Origin: Ruminococcaceae bacterium HV4-5-B5C
GTDB taxonomy: Bacteria > Bacillota > Clostridia > Oscillospirales > Acutalibacteraceae
Reading direction: 5' to 3'
DNA: 64,000 nt
Assembly: GCA_900184925.1 (NCBI GenBank)
Contig: FXYJ02000005.1
Location: 1 to 64,000, forward strand
Part shown: positions 6,928 through 16,037 of the stretch, in pieces
Position numbering within the stretch: the first letter of the stretch is position 1
How the letters are laid out: every line of letters starts with the position of its first letter
Made by a program: the position numbers and the translations under genes
The notes under the pieces: generated by a model
The model's database searches: none
What the model was told of the DNA's origin: nothing
What the model saw: only the letters and a program-made list of their open reading frames with translations

Positions 6928-7921
6928 AATCCGCCATCTAAGCAAATCGTTTCAGACGAAAGAAGCTGAAATCACCGCACTGAACGATATTGACCTGACA
7001 ATTGAAGGAGGCGATATTTTCGGAATCATCGGCATGAGCGGAGCGGGCAAAAGCACGCTGGTGCGATGTATGAACATGCTCGAAAGGCCGACGCAGGGAA
7101 CCGTCCTTTTTGACGGGAAAGACCTGAGCGGGCTGGGTGAGCAGGAACTGCGCAAAGTACGCCGCTCCATGGGAATGATCTTTCAGCAGTTTAACCTTCT
7201 GTTGCAGCGGACCGCGCTTGAAAACGTCTGCTTTCCGCTTGAAATTGCAGGGATGCGTCAGTCTGACGCAAAGAAGAGGGCGCGGGAGCTTCTCGATCTC
7301 GTCGGACTTTCCGACAGAGCGGAGTCGTACCCCACGCAGCTGTCCGGTGGGCAGAAGCAGCGCGTGGCCATTGCGCGGGCTCTCGCAACAGACCCAAAGG
7401 CGCTCCTGTGCGATGAAGCAACCAGTGCGCTCGATCCCACCACTACACAGTCGATCCTCAGTCTGCTGCGGGACATTAACAGGCGGCTCGGCCTTACCAT
7501 CGTCATTATCACCCACGAAATGAGCGTCGTTGAAAAAATCTGCAACAGAGTTGCGATCATCGACGAGAGCAGGATCGCGGAGACCGGGCTGGTAGCAGAT
7601 ATTTTCACAAAGCCCCGGACGGCTGCGGCCCGCAAGTTTGTTTACCCGGGAGCGGAAGGTCAGGCGGTCAGCATCAGTAAACGCTGCATGCGCATCGTGT
7701 TTAACGGCACATCTTCCTGTGAGCCGGTGCTGGCTGAAATGATTCTGGCCTGCAAGGCGCCTGTGAACATCCTTTTCGCGGATACCAAAAATCTGGACGG
7801 AAAGGCGTTCGGTCAGATGGTGATACAGCTTCCCGAAGAAAAAGACCTGGCGCAGAAAATGTTCCGGTTTATCCGTGCCAAGGGGCTTGATGCAGAGGAG
7901 GCGGACGATTATGTGGGATGA
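6908..7921 (+). CDS. metN: Methionine ABC transporter ATP-binding protein
   Basis: The ATPase of the MetNIQ importer, 337 aa, which drives uptake of L-/D-methionine. Visible motifs are Walker A GMSGAGKST (about residues 38-46), signature LSGGQKQRVAIARAL, Walker B ALLCDEATSALDP and the H-loop ITHEM. A C-terminal ACT-like NIL domain (about residues 255-337) is the family's methionine-sensing domain. The start is TTG at 6908, with GGGAGG about ten bases ahead. It overlaps metI by 11 bp, and follows two Met/Cys leader-attenuator cassettes, so expression is probably raised when charged Met- or Cys-tRNA is scarce. Confidence 0.93.
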   Translation: MGQALIEIRHLSKSFQTKEAEITALNDIDLTIEGGDIFGIIGMSGAGKSTLVRCMNMLERPTQGTVLFDGKDLSGLGEQELRKVRRSMGMIFQQFNLLLQRTALENVCFPLEIAGMRQSDAKKRARELLDLVGLSDRAESYPTQLSGGQKQRVAIARALATDPKALLCDEATSALDPTTTQSILSLLRDINRRLGLTIVIITHEMSVVEKICNRVAIIDESRIAETGLVADIFTKPRTAAARKFVYPGAEGQAVSISKRCMRIVFNGTSSCEPVLAEMILACKAPVNILFADTKNLDGKAFGQMVIQLPEEKDLAQKMFRFIRAKGLDAEEADDYVG

Positions 7922-8570
7922 ATCAACCGGATTAATGCTTCTTCAGGGCGTTGGCGAGTCGCTGTACATGACGCTTGTGTCCACGGTCTTTGCGTACCTT
8001 ATCGGCCTGCCGATCGGCGTTTTCCTCGTTACCAGTGCAAAAGACGGCATCCGCCCTCGCGCGTTGCTGTTCAAAATTCTGGACGTTATTGTAAACCTGA
8101 CCCGTTCAATTCCGTTTTTAATTCTTCTTGTAGCAATTCTTCCGTTTACACGCCTGGTGACGGGAACCACCATCGGCTCTACCGCAGCCATTGTCCCGCT
8201 TACCCTTTCCGCCGCTCCGTTTATCGCGAGGCTTGTCGAGTCCTCCCTCAAAGAAGTCGACGCAGGCATCGTGGAGGCGGCGCAGTCCATGGGTGCTTCC
8301 AATTTCCAGATTGTCAGGAAAGTTCTCCTGCCGGAAGCAAAGCCGTCGCTGCTGGTGGGAGGCGCCATTGCCGTTACGACGGTTCTGGGCTATTCCGCCA
8401 TGGCAGGCTTCGTGGGCGGCGGCGGCCTGGGCGCGATTGCCACCAACTACGGCTACTATCGTTTTCAGAATGGAATCATGCTGATTACCGTGGTGTTCCT
8501 TGTGCTGATTGTTCAGATTTTTCAGGGAATCGGTATGAAAATAGCCATTTCGCTCGACAGAAGGAAATAG
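7911..8570 (+). CDS. metI: Methionine ABC transporter permease
   Basis: A 219-aa inner-membrane permease of the MetI family with five or so hydrophobic segments and the EAA coupling motif (VEAAQSMGASNFQIVRKVLLPEA). The start is the ATG at 7911 inside the end of metN, with AGGAGG nine bases ahead; earlier in-frame starts would extend into metN without a ribosome binding site. It forms the transmembrane dimer of the MetNIQ importer. Translation is probably coupled to metN through the 11-bp overlap. Confidence 0.93.
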   Translation: MWDESTGLMLLQGVGESLYMTLVSTVFAYLIGLPIGVFLVTSAKDGIRPRALLFKILDVIVNLTRSIPFLILLVAILPFTRLVTGTTIGSTAAIVPLTLSAAPFIARLVESSLKEVDAGIVEAAQSMGASNFQIVRKVLLPEAKPSLLVGGAIAVTTVLGYSAMAGFVGGGGLGAIATNYGYYRFQNGIMLITVVFLVLIVQIFQGIGMKIAISLDRRK

Positions 8571-8609
8571 TCAATCAATTCTTTCAACGCATATAATGGA
8601 GGGTAAGTT

Positions 8610-9476
8610 ATGAAAAAGAGAAAATCAATTTCCGTGATCCTGGCCGCCGTTCTTTCACTCAGCACGTTGGCAGGGTGCGCATCCTCGTCACCGGCCGCTT
8701 CCGCGGCGGCGTCCAATGCCCCGTCGGCGGCTTCGTCCGGCGCCGGGCTTAAAAAGATCGTGGTGGGCGCTTCCCCGACCCCGCATGCCGAGATTCTGAA
8801 AGAAGCGGCAAAGCTCCTCAAAGCCAAGGGATATGATCTTGAAATCAAAGAGTTTTCCGATTACGTTCTGCCGAACACCGCGCTGAACGACAAACAGCTC
8901 GACGCAAACTATTTTCAGCACCAGCCGTATCTGACCGATTTCAATAAGGAAAAAGGAACGGATATCGTTTCCGCAGGGGCCATTCACTATGAGCCGTTCG
9001 GAATCTATGCCGGCAAAACAAAATCACTTGCCGACCTGAAAGACGGTTCGACCGTTGCGGTACCGAACGACACGACCAATGAGGCGAGGGCACTGCTCCT
9101 TCTTCAGGCGCAGGGCCTGATCAAGCTCAAGGACGGAGCAGGCATTACCGCCACACAGAAGGATATCGCCGAAAATAAAAAGAACCTCAAGTTCCGTGAA
9201 ATCGAGGCTGCCCAGCTCGTCCGCTCCCTGCAGGATGTTGATATCGCGATCATCAACGGGAACTATGCGCTGCAGGGTGGGCTTAAGGTCGAAAATGCGC
9301 TTGCGGTAGAAGCCTCCGATTCACTGGCTGCGACGACTTACGCGAACATCGTCGCGGTGAGAAAAGGCGATGAAAACCGCGCGGATATCAAGGCTCTTGT
9401 TGAAGTGCTGAAAAGCAGCGAGATGAAAACATTTATTAAGGATCACTTCAAAGGCGCAGTTGTTCCGGTAAACTGA
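8610..9476 (+). CDS. metQ: Methionine-binding lipoprotein
   Basis: A 288-aa substrate-binding lipoprotein of the MetQ/NlpA family. It has a lipoprotein signal peptide ending in LAGC (Cys23), a short Ala/Ser-rich linker, then the typical VVGASPTPHAEIL opening and the YFQHQPYL and YEPFGIYAGK segments of the family. It delivers methionine to MetI at the outer face of the membrane. GGAGGG lies seven bases before the ATG. A terminator-like hairpin follows, ahead of the cysteine importer genes. Confidence 0.93.
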   Translation: MKKRKSISVILAAVLSLSTLAGCASSSPAASAAASNAPSAASSGAGLKKIVVGASPTPHAEILKEAAKLLKAKGYDLEIKEFSDYVLPNTALNDKQLDANYFQHQPYLTDFNKEKGTDIVSAGAIHYEPFGIYAGKTKSLADLKDGSTVAVPNDTTNEARALLLLQAQGLIKLKDGAGITATQKDIAENKKNLKFREIEAAQLVRSLQDVDIAIINGNYALQGGLKVENALAVEASDSLAATTYANIVAVRKGDENRADIKALVEVLKSSEMKTFIKDHFKGAVVPVN

Positions 9477-9493
9477 ACCGCTTCCGGCAAACA

Positions 9494-9535
9494 CAAAAAG
9501 AGGGCGAACCGCCCGGAGCTTCGCTTCTCTTTTTG
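9494..9535 (+). terminator. Terminator-like hairpin between metQ and the cysteine importer genes
   Basis: CAAAAAGAG pairs with CTCTTTTTG and an inner GCGAA with TTCGC around an 11-nt loop, ending in a T-run. No new promoter was found between it and the next gene, so it may be partial and lower, rather than stop, expression of the downstream importer. Confidence 0.65.
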
Positions 9536-9596
9536 CGCAGGCCCGTATCGCCGGGCTTCCGACAGGCATGAATGAATCAGAAAGAAGCGTTGCTTT

Positions 9597-10256
9597 TTGG
9601 ATTGGCTGTTCCTTCAAAAATACACCCCCATGTACATAGAGGCGGCGGGCTTAACGCTTCGAATTGCGGCAATCGGCATTTTGCTGTCTTTTGCGGTCGG
9701 GCTGGTCTGCAGCGTTGTACAGCAACTGAAAATCCCGGTGTTGCGGCAGATTGTCGGAGGCTATATTGAGCTTTCACGCAATACGCCGCTTCTGGTACAG
9801 CTGTTTTTCCTGTATTTTGGCTTTCCAAGGCTCGGCATTATGATCAGCTCCGAGCTCTGCGGCATCATCGGTCTTGCTTTTCTGGGCGGAAGCTATATGG
9901 CGGAGGCGTTCCGGAGCGGAATCGACTCGATCGAACAGACCCAGATCGAGTCGGGGCTGAGCATCGGGCTGAGTAAAATGCAGCTGATCCGTTACATCGT
10001 TCTGCCTCAGGCAGTTTCGGTCTCCGTTCCCGCTTTCTGTGCCAACATTATTTTTCTCATTAAGGAGACTTCCGTATTCAGCGCCGTTGCGCTCGCGGAC
10101 CTGATGTATGTTGCAAAAGACCTGATCGGGCTGTACTACAACACAAACGAAGCGCTGCTCCTTCTTGTGATTGCCTATCTTGTTCTGCTGCTCCCCATTT
10201 CCGTAGTCTCCACGATCATCGAAAGGAGGCTGCGGCATGCCAGATTCGGGAATTAA
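9597..10256 (+). CDS. Amino-acid (probably cysteine) ABC transporter permease
   Basis: A 219-aa permease of the His/Glu/Gln/Cys polar amino-acid family. It shows the HisM-type segment LSRNTPLLVQLFFLYFGFP and the EAA-loop region SGLSIGLSKMQLIRYIVLPQA. The start is uncertain: I take TTG at 9597 (AGAAAGAAG upstream); an ATG at 9627 is possible. It overlaps the second permease by 20 bp, so the two make a heterodimeric channel. The cysteine assignment rests on the binding protein at the end of the operon. Confidence 0.85.
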   Translation: MDWLFLQKYTPMYIEAAGLTLRIAAIGILLSFAVGLVCSVVQQLKIPVLRQIVGGYIELSRNTPLLVQLFFLYFGFPRLGIMISSELCGIIGLAFLGGSYMAEAFRSGIDSIEQTQIESGLSIGLSKMQLIRYIVLPQAVSVSVPAFCANIIFLIKETSVFSAVALADLMYVAKDLIGLYYNTNEALLLLVIAYLVLLLPISVVSTIIERRLRHARFGN

Positions 10257-10914
10257 CATTCTGTTTGAAGGCACCAATTTCCTGCGGCTGCTCGGCGGCC
10301 TGTGGGTAACCGTAAGAATCTCGGTCGTTTCCGTTCTGCTTTCCATCCTGTTCGGGATCATCGTGGGCATGATCATGACGGTCAGAAACCCGGTCACCAA
10401 GGCGCTGACCCGTGTTTACCTCGACTTTGTGCGCATCATGCCGCAGCTTGTTCTGCTGTTCATCGTCTATTTCGGCGTTACGACCGCGTTTAACGTAAAT
10501 CTTTCGGGCGAAGTGTCCGCCGTGATTGTTTTCACCTTCTGGGGCACTGCGGAGATGGGCGACCTCGTCCGGGGCGCGCTGCTGTCCGTGCCGAAGCATC
10601 AGTACGAAAGCGGTGAGGCAATCGGCCTGAGCGGTCTGCAGATCTATCGTTACATCATCATTCCGCAGACCGTGCGCAGACTCATTCCGCTCGCCATTAA
10701 CCTGACCACAAGAATGATCAAGACCACGTCCCTCGTCACCCTGATCGGTGTGATTGAGGTTCTTAAGGTCGGCCAGCAGATTATTGAAACATCGAGGTTT
10801 ACCTATCCGTCGGCTTCGCTGTGGATTTACGCGATTGTATTCTTTTTGTATTTTCTTGTCTGTTACCCGATTTCCCGGCTCGCAAAGGGGCTGGAGAAAA
10901 AATGGCAGAACTGA
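10237..10914 (+). CDS. Amino-acid (probably cysteine) ABC transporter permease, second subunit
   Basis: A 225-aa polar amino-acid permease with the same family signatures (LDFVRIMPQLVLLFIVYFGV; ESGEAIGLSGLQIYRYIIIPQT). AAAGGAGG stands ten bases ahead of the ATG, within the end of the preceding permease gene. It pairs with that subunit, and the ATPase gene follows 11 nt after its stop codon. Confidence 0.87.
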   Translation: MPDSGINILFEGTNFLRLLGGLWVTVRISVVSVLLSILFGIIVGMIMTVRNPVTKALTRVYLDFVRIMPQLVLLFIVYFGVTTAFNVNLSGEVSAVIVFTFWGTAEMGDLVRGALLSVPKHQYESGEAIGLSGLQIYRYIIIPQTVRRLIPLAINLTTRMIKTTSLVTLIGVIEVLKVGQQIIETSRFTYPSASLWIYAIVFFLYFLVCYPISRLAKGLEKKWQN

Positions 10915-10925
10915 GGTGCGGTATA

Positions 10926-11684
10926 TTGAGTGACGTGCTGCTTGAAATTAAACATCTGAAAAAATCGTTCGGAGATACGGAAGTGCTCAGGGACCTGTCT
11001 CTGGACGTTCACACCGGAGAAGTAATTGTCGTCATCGGCCCATCCGGCTGCGGCAAAAGTACTTTTCTGAGATGCCTGAACGGGCTGGAAAAAGTTCAGG
11101 GCGGGGAGATCCGGCTGAAGGGAAACCTGATTACCGGCAGCAAAACTGACTGGCAGAAGGTCCGCCAGCAGATCGGCATGGTGTTCCAGAGCTATGATCT
11201 GTTCCCGAATATGACCGTGCTGCAGAACCTGACTCTCGGCCCCGTTAAGGTACAGAAGCGTTCCAGAGAAGAAGCCGCCGAAACAGCGCGGAAGCTTCTT
11301 GCCCGCGTGGGGCTTGCGGAGAAGGAAAATGCTTTTCCCCGTGAGCTTTCGGGCGGGCAGAAGCAGCGGGCCGCCATTGTGCGCGCTCTGATTCTGAACC
11401 CGGAGATCATCCTCTTTGACGAAGTAACGGCCGCGCTCGACCCGGAAATGGTGCGCGAGGTGCTGGACGTCATTCTCGAGCTTGCCAAAAGCGGCAGCAC
11501 CATGGTGATTGTGACGCACGAAATGCAGTTTGCGAGAGCAGTCGCCGACCGGGTGGTCTTTATCGACGGCGGCGAAATTGTGGAAACGTCCCCGCCGGAA
11601 GAATTCTTTACCAATCCGAAAACCGAGAGAGCTCGGAAATTCCTGAACATGTTCCAGTTTGATAAGAGGAAAGAGGAACCGTAA
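10926..11684 (+). CDS. Amino-acid (probably cysteine) ABC transporter ATP-binding protein
   Basis: A 252-aa ATPase of the polar amino-acid importer class. Walker A is GPSGCGKST, the signature LSGGQKQRAAIVRAL, Walker B IILFDEVTAALDP and the H-loop VTHEM. I choose the TTG at 10926 (GAGGT eight bases ahead), giving the normal N-terminus MSDVLLEIKHLKKSFG; an ATG at 10902 would overlap the permease and add eight residues. The stop codon overlaps the binding-protein ATG by one base, which indicates translational coupling. Confidence 0.9.
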   Translation: MSDVLLEIKHLKKSFGDTEVLRDLSLDVHTGEVIVVIGPSGCGKSTFLRCLNGLEKVQGGEIRLKGNLITGSKTDWQKVRQQIGMVFQSYDLFPNMTVLQNLTLGPVKVQKRSREEAAETARKLLARVGLAEKENAFPRELSGGQKQRAAIVRALILNPEIILFDEVTAALDPEMVREVLDVILELAKSGSTMVIVTHEMQFARAVADRVVFIDGGEIVETSPPEEFFTNPKTERARKFLNMFQFDKRKEEP

Positions 11685-12553
11685 TGAAAAAGTTTATCCG
11701 ACAGTTATCCCTTGCGTTTACGTTCATCGTACTGGCCGGTGCGCTGACCGCCTGCAAGGGGGGAGCCTCCCAGTCGGGCACGGCCGCCAAGGCAAACGGC
11801 GCTGCCAGAACTCTGAGTGAGATTAAGTCCAGCGGGAAAGTCATCATCGGCGTGTTCAGCGACAAGAAGCCGTTCGGCTACGTCGACAGCAACGGGCAGT
11901 ATCAGGGTTATGACATTTATTTTGGAAATCGCATCGCAAAAGACCTTGGGGTTAAACCCCAGTATGTTTCCGTTGAGGCCGCAAGCCGTGTGGAGTATGC
12001 ACAGACCGGCAAAGCGGATATCATCCTCGCCAACTTTACCGTGACGAAGGAGCGCGCCGAAAAGGTCGATTTTGCGGAGCCCTACATGAAAGTGGCACTC
12101 GGCGTTGTTTCGCCCACGAAGGCACCCATTACCGATGTCTCCCAGTTAAAGGGCAAAACGCTCATCGTTGCCAAGGGAACGACGGCAGAGACCTATTTTA
12201 CCAGCAATGCGCCGGACGTAAAGCTCGTGAAGTTCGACCAGTATACCGAAGCGTATAACGCTCTGCTGGACGGCCGCGGCGACGCGTTTTCCACAGACAA
12301 CACCGAAGTGCTGGCGTGGGCAAAAGAGCATCAGGGCTTTACCGTAGGAATCAAAACCCTCGGAAATGCCGACACCATCGCGCCTGCCGTCCAGAAGGGT
12401 AATAAGGAACTCCTTGACTGGATCAACAATGAAATTAACTCGCTCGCGAAGGAGAATTTCTTCCATAAAGACTTTGCCGAAACCCTCGCGCCTGTGTACG
12501 GAAACGATGTTTCCGCCGACAGTCTCGTTGTGGAAGGCGGAAAAGTTAGTTAA
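11684..12553 (+). CDS. Cysteine/polar amino-acid binding lipoprotein, CjaA-like
   Basis: A 289-aa family-3 solute-binding lipoprotein with lipobox LTAC (Cys24). The mature part (IIGVFSDKKPFGYVD, YDIYFGNRIAKDLG, ADIILANFTVTKERAEKVDF, YMKVALGVV, and near the end FFHKDFAETL) closely resembles what I remember of Campylobacter CjaA, a cysteine-binding protein, more than glutamine or histidine binders. Cystine or another polar amino acid remains possible. It is the last gene of the operon and is followed by a strong terminator. Together with metNIQ upstream it fits a sulfur amino-acid uptake unit under the Met/Cys leaders. Confidence 0.85.
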   Translation: MKKFIRQLSLAFTFIVLAGALTACKGGASQSGTAAKANGAARTLSEIKSSGKVIIGVFSDKKPFGYVDSNGQYQGYDIYFGNRIAKDLGVKPQYVSVEAASRVEYAQTGKADIILANFTVTKERAEKVDFAEPYMKVALGVVSPTKAPITDVSQLKGKTLIVAKGTTAETYFTSNAPDVKLVKFDQYTEAYNALLDGRGDAFSTDNTEVLAWAKEHQGFTVGIKTLGNADTIAPAVQKGNKELLDWINNEINSLAKENFFHKDFAETLAPVYGNDVSADSLVVEGGKVS

Positions 12554-12582
12554 CCGGTGAGTATCTCCTGTGACCAGATCAA

Positions 12583-12620
12583 ACACGCCGCCCGGTTTTT
12601 CAGTCGGGCGGCGTGTCTTT
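12583..12620 (+). terminator. Terminator of the Met/Cys importer operon
   Basis: A long GC-rich stem CACGCCGCCCG / CGGGCGGCGTG with a T-rich loop and a short TCTTT tail, 30 nt after the last importer gene. The convergent GNAT gene ends close by on the other strand. Confidence 0.85.
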
Positions 12621-12634
12621 GCATCCGGGCAGGC

Positions 12635-13378
12635 TCAAAGCGAAAACTGCTTTTGAAGATAGACGGTGTAAGGATGATTCATATGATACCCCAGCTTTTC
12701 CGCCAGTGCGACGGAACGCAGGTCGTGTGCATCCCAGCTCGGGTATAATCCGCGCTTGAGACATTCCAGAATCAATCCGGCACAGCAGGCACAGGCAAGT
12801 CCCTTTTGCCGGAAATCCGGTCTGGTATCCACTTCAATCTCGATGCCGCCGTGATAAACGGAATAGGAGGAAGCGCCGGAAACCAACTCCCCGTCGCAGA
12901 TTACGGCAACGCCCAGACCGCGTTCCTGATAATCACGGGAGTCGGAAAACAGAGAGCAAAAATCCCTCGACCAGTTTTCTTTCAGGGCCTTTTCGTAGAT
13001 CTCACGGTCAAATGGTTTCAAAGTGCATCTTTCCGGCAGGGAGGCGGCATATTCCTCCAGTCTGCTGCGGATGAAGACATCCGGCTCTTTTTTAATCGCG
13101 TAGCGCAGTGCCTTTTCTACCCGGCCGCCCCAGACGGATCTGATGACCTGTCCCCATGCCTCATTCCGGGGAACAAGGATCGGTGCCTCTGCCTGCGCCG
13201 CAAGCAATGCGTTGGGTGCTCCCGCCAGAAAGCAGAAATCACCTACCGTAATCATCGCTGCGGACGGAGCTTCATTATTGTCCGCAACTGCGTGTCCCAT
13301 GCAGCCCTGCAGACAGGACCAGACTAATGTTTCTTCCCATCCTGAGAAGAACGGAGCAATTTTGGAAACAGCAATCAT
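12635..13378 (-). CDS. GNAT-family acetyltransferase
   Basis: A 247-aa protein of the larger GNAT type (resembling the GNAT_acetyltran family). The acetyl-CoA loop is seen as RQKGLACACCAGLI around residue 200, with upstream strand IEIEVDTRPDF; the N-terminal 120 residues are a variable domain. The start at 13378 is chosen because AAAGGA precedes it at good spacing and the product starts MIAVSKIAPFF; the open frame extends 25 codons further without a ribosome binding site. The substrate is unknown. It stands alone and convergent to the cysteine importer genes. Confidence 0.75.
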   Translation of the reverse strand: MIAVSKIAPFFSGWEETLVWSCLQGCMGHAVADNNEAPSAAMITVGDFCFLAGAPNALLAAQAEAPILVPRNEAWGQVIRSVWGGRVEKALRYAIKKEPDVFIRSRLEEYAASLPERCTLKPFDREIYEKALKENWSRDFCSLFSDSRDYQERGLGVAVICDGELVSGASSYSVYHGGIEIEVDTRPDFRQKGLACACCAGLILECLKRGLYPSWDAHDLRSVALAEKLGYHMNHPYTVYLQKQFSL

Positions 13379-13442
13379 CCGTGTAATTCCTTTCACAGCA
13401 TCGTAACAGTCTGGAACAAGTATAGCATAGACCACCGAAAAC

Positions 13443-13485
13443 AAAAAATCCATGTGAGGGGAATTCCCGACACATGGATTTTTTG
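13443..13485 (-). terminator. Terminator after the oleate hydratase gene
   Basis: AAATCCATGTG / CACATGGATTT stem with T-runs on both sides, so it works on either strand. It lies just downstream of the oleate hydratase gene on the minus strand. Confidence 0.85.
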
Positions 13486-13521
13486 ACTTGGAAAGAAGCG
13501 GCCGAAGAATAGCTGCGGGGC

Positions 13522-15234
13522 TTAGTTTTCCCGGTTCGGCGTGAGAAGGGACGCGAGCTCCGTGCCCTGCAGCAGCTGACCGAGCGGAATGCTCTGGAGC
13601 GGAACTTTGTCGAGGTTCAGGCAGGTTTTCGCGGCGGTCGACAAAACACGCACGTCATATTGGCTCGGGTACACGGGGTCCACTTCTTTATTGAGATCCA
13701 TCAGCTTGTAGACCGCCATCATGGCACTGCGGACGGAATACTCCACGGTGAATACGCAGTCGTGGGGAACTTCCGCATACTGACCGAGGAACCCGAAGTT
13801 TTTGCTGCCTGCCGGCACGACGTCCGGCCGGTCGCCCGCGACACGGGGCATAAACTGGGAGGTGATATAGGGCATCATGCTCGGAATGACGTTAACCGTA
13901 TGAGACAGGATTTCAGGAATCTTATCTTCGAGCCCCATATGATACAGCAGCTCTTCGAACATCTCACGCCCGGTGCACTCTGAAATCGTCTTGTGGATGT
14001 AATCTCCTTCAACATCCATGTTCAGAGCGTAGGCCCAGAGAACCTTGACGTTGTCGGGCTGGTTAATAAAATGCGGATGCTTCGGCACAACCCAGCTCAT
14101 AAACCAGCTGGAGTCCTTGATGGTTACGAGGCCGCCCATGCCGGGTTTGTCGCCGGTCAGGTCAAGCAGGTAGGGGAAGACAATGTCGTCGTCCTTAAGT
14201 GTGACGGTAAACGACAGCCATTTCGTTTTGTCGATATCGCTGCAGAATTTTTCAGGATGCCCGAAGTCGGGAGATTTTTTCGAGAGTTTTTCCCACACGG
14301 AGAAGCAGCCCTTGTCTTCGGAGCGGTTCAAAACGGCGGGGTGATTCAGGTCGCCTCTCGTCGTATTCTGCGTCATGGAGCCGTTTGTAAACAGAACAAT
14401 ATCGTCTTTTTTCACTGCGAGTGTCTCGGACTTTCCGCCGCGTTCATAGTGGATTGCGGTAGCAACCTTTTCATTGTTTGCAAAGTCGAAATCGATATCC
14501 GTGACGTTGCAGCCCAGGTCAAAGTTCACGTCGTTGTTTTTCAGCCAGGTGAGAAGCGGAAGAATCAGGGAATCGTACTGGTTGTACTCCGTGTGCAGAA
14601 TCCCTTTCAGACGGTTCATGCCGCCGATCAGGTGCATGAAGCGCTCCATGTACCGCTTGACCTCGACAACGCTGTGCCACGGTTCAAACGCAAACATGGT
14701 GGCCCAGAAAAACCAGAAATTTGTCTTGAAAAAGCTGGGGCTGAAGTATTCCCCGATTGTAGTGGCGCCGAGCTTTTCCTCCGTGGTCATATGCAGTTTT
14801 GCAAGCTCCATCGCGTTTTCCGTGGAAAGGCCGAAAGCGGAAAAATCCTCTTTCTCACCCTGATGGCTTACAATTCTGCAATGGGACTCAATCGGCTCTT
14901 CGAGATTCAATTCGCGGAATTCGTCGAGCACGGTTTTGTCGGGGTCTTTCAGCGACGGAATAAAGCCGAACAGTTCCATAAAACATTCGAAATGCGCTTC
15001 TATTTCACGGCCGCCGCGTGCCGTGTAGCCGACTTCGGCCGTACCGGCGCCGTCCATCGAACCGCCGGTGAGATTGAGCTGCTCAAGAATATGAATATTC
15101 TTGCCCGGCATATGGGCGTCATGAATCAAAAACGCCGCTGCGGACAGGCTCCCGATGCCGCCTCCGATCAGGTATGCGTTTCTTTTTGAAATGTTCTCAG
15201 GTGTCTTCGGGTTGATCCTCTGATAGTTATTCAT
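13522..15234 (-). CDS. Oleate hydratase (myosin-cross-reactive antigen family)
   Basis: A 570-aa FAD enzyme that adds water to the cis-9 double bond of oleate and related fatty acids, giving 10-hydroxy acids; in gut bacteria this is a detoxification of unsaturated fatty acids. The FAD fold AYLIGGGIGSLSAAAFL opens the protein, followed by the family-specific EQLNLTGGSMDGAG and CFMELFGFIPSL, and at the C-terminus the conserved GQYAEVPHDCVFTVEYSVR. The start is the ATG at 15234, with AAGGCGG ahead; the open frame continues 34 codons further without support. The TetR gene just upstream on the same strand, separated by a terminator, is its likely regulator. Confidence 0.93.
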   Translation of the reverse strand: MNNYQRINPKTPENISKRNAYLIGGGIGSLSAAAFLIHDAHMPGKNIHILEQLNLTGGSMDGAGTAEVGYTARGGREIEAHFECFMELFGFIPSLKDPDKTVLDEFRELNLEEPIESHCRIVSHQGEKEDFSAFGLSTENAMELAKLHMTTEEKLGATTIGEYFSPSFFKTNFWFFWATMFAFEPWHSVVEVKRYMERFMHLIGGMNRLKGILHTEYNQYDSLILPLLTWLKNNDVNFDLGCNVTDIDFDFANNEKVATAIHYERGGKSETLAVKKDDIVLFTNGSMTQNTTRGDLNHPAVLNRSEDKGCFSVWEKLSKKSPDFGHPEKFCSDIDKTKWLSFTVTLKDDDIVFPYLLDLTGDKPGMGGLVTIKDSSWFMSWVVPKHPHFINQPDNVKVLWAYALNMDVEGDYIHKTISECTGREMFEELLYHMGLEDKIPEILSHTVNVIPSMMPYITSQFMPRVAGDRPDVVPAGSKNFGFLGQYAEVPHDCVFTVEYSVRSAMMAVYKLMDLNKEVDPVYPSQYDVRVLSTAAKTCLNLDKVPLQSIPLGQLLQGTELASLLTPNREN

Positions 15235-15310
15235 ACATAACGACCGCCTTTCTGTAGTTCGGGTTTGTGATATGATCATAATCCATCTTTGTATTTTTTG
15301 AAATGAACAG

Positions 15311-15343
15311 AAAAAGCATCTGTGTAACAAATACACAGATGCT
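15311..15343 (-). terminator. Terminator between the TetR and oleate hydratase genes
   Basis: A perfect stem AGCATCTGTGTA / TACACAGATGCT with a short loop, followed on the minus strand by TTTTTCTG. It ends the TetR transcript or separates it partly from the hydratase gene. Confidence 0.8.
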
Positions 15344-15366
15344 CTATTGTGTGCAGCTTGGGTCCC

Positions 15367-15930
15367 TTAATTCTCATTGTATTCGTTCATAAGGCGGACG
15401 ATGTTTCCCTTTACCATCTTTTCAATTCCGTCCGCTACATCGGCGGGGTCCTTCTTCAGGTCCTGTTTCAGCCAGCCGATAAAAACACCCGTGACTGCGT
15501 TGGAGTAGAATTCGGCGGTCTCCAGTTTCAGCTTTTCGTCCACATGCATGTCTTTTGTAATATCCGCAATGATGCCGGTAATCACGTGGTTGAACAGGCT
15601 GTACAGAAAAGACTCGAGGTGGTCGCGCCCCATGGAGTGAAAGGTGTTGAGGCAGATACCCCGGTTTTTGACCGTATACTGGAGCACAAGCATGATGCCG
15701 TCTTTCCAGTGGGCGAGATTGCAGTATTTCTCGAGGTCTTCAACAACTTCGTGTTCGTAAATCCAGCCGAGTAATTCGTAGACGTCCGTGAAATGATTAT
15801 AAAATGTATGCCTTGTCAGTCCGCAGTCGTCTGTAATCATCTGCACGTGAATTTTATTGATCGGGTAGCTTTTCATCAGCTTCTTCAGAGAATCGGCAAG
15901 AGCCTTTTCTGTAATCGCCGTGTTTGACAT
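15367..15930 (-). CDS. TetR-family transcriptional regulator
   Basis: A 187-aa regulator with the TetR helix-turn-helix at residues 10-55 (IHVQMITDDCGLTRHTFYNHF) and a DhaS-like C-terminal half (GWIYEHEVVEDL, FYSNAVTGVFIGWL). The start is at 15930, with AAGCGGTGA ahead; the open frame extends 24 codons beyond without support. It probably senses fatty acids and controls the oleate hydratase gene downstream; this is inferred from position only. Confidence 0.85.
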   Translation of the reverse strand: MSNTAITEKALADSLKKLMKSYPINKIHVQMITDDCGLTRHTFYNHFTDVYELLGWIYEHEVVEDLEKYCNLAHWKDGIMLVLQYTVKNRGICLNTFHSMGRDHLESFLYSLFNHVITGIIADITKDMHVDEKLKLETAEFYSNAVTGVFIGWLKQDLKKDPADVADGIEKMVKGNIVRLMNEYNEN

Positions 15931-16037
15931 TTTGTCACCGCTTTCGTTCCGGCGTGCCAAACTGCCGCTGTGGGGAACGCCGCGTCCGTATTGTTGCATC
16001 ATAAAGCTATGGGATTCGTCGGTCCCGGATCGGGGAC

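Noticed and set aside
13993..15189. 398-codon open frame antisense to oleate hydratase
   Set aside because: Shadow frame; the opposite strand encodes a full, motif-complete enzyme.
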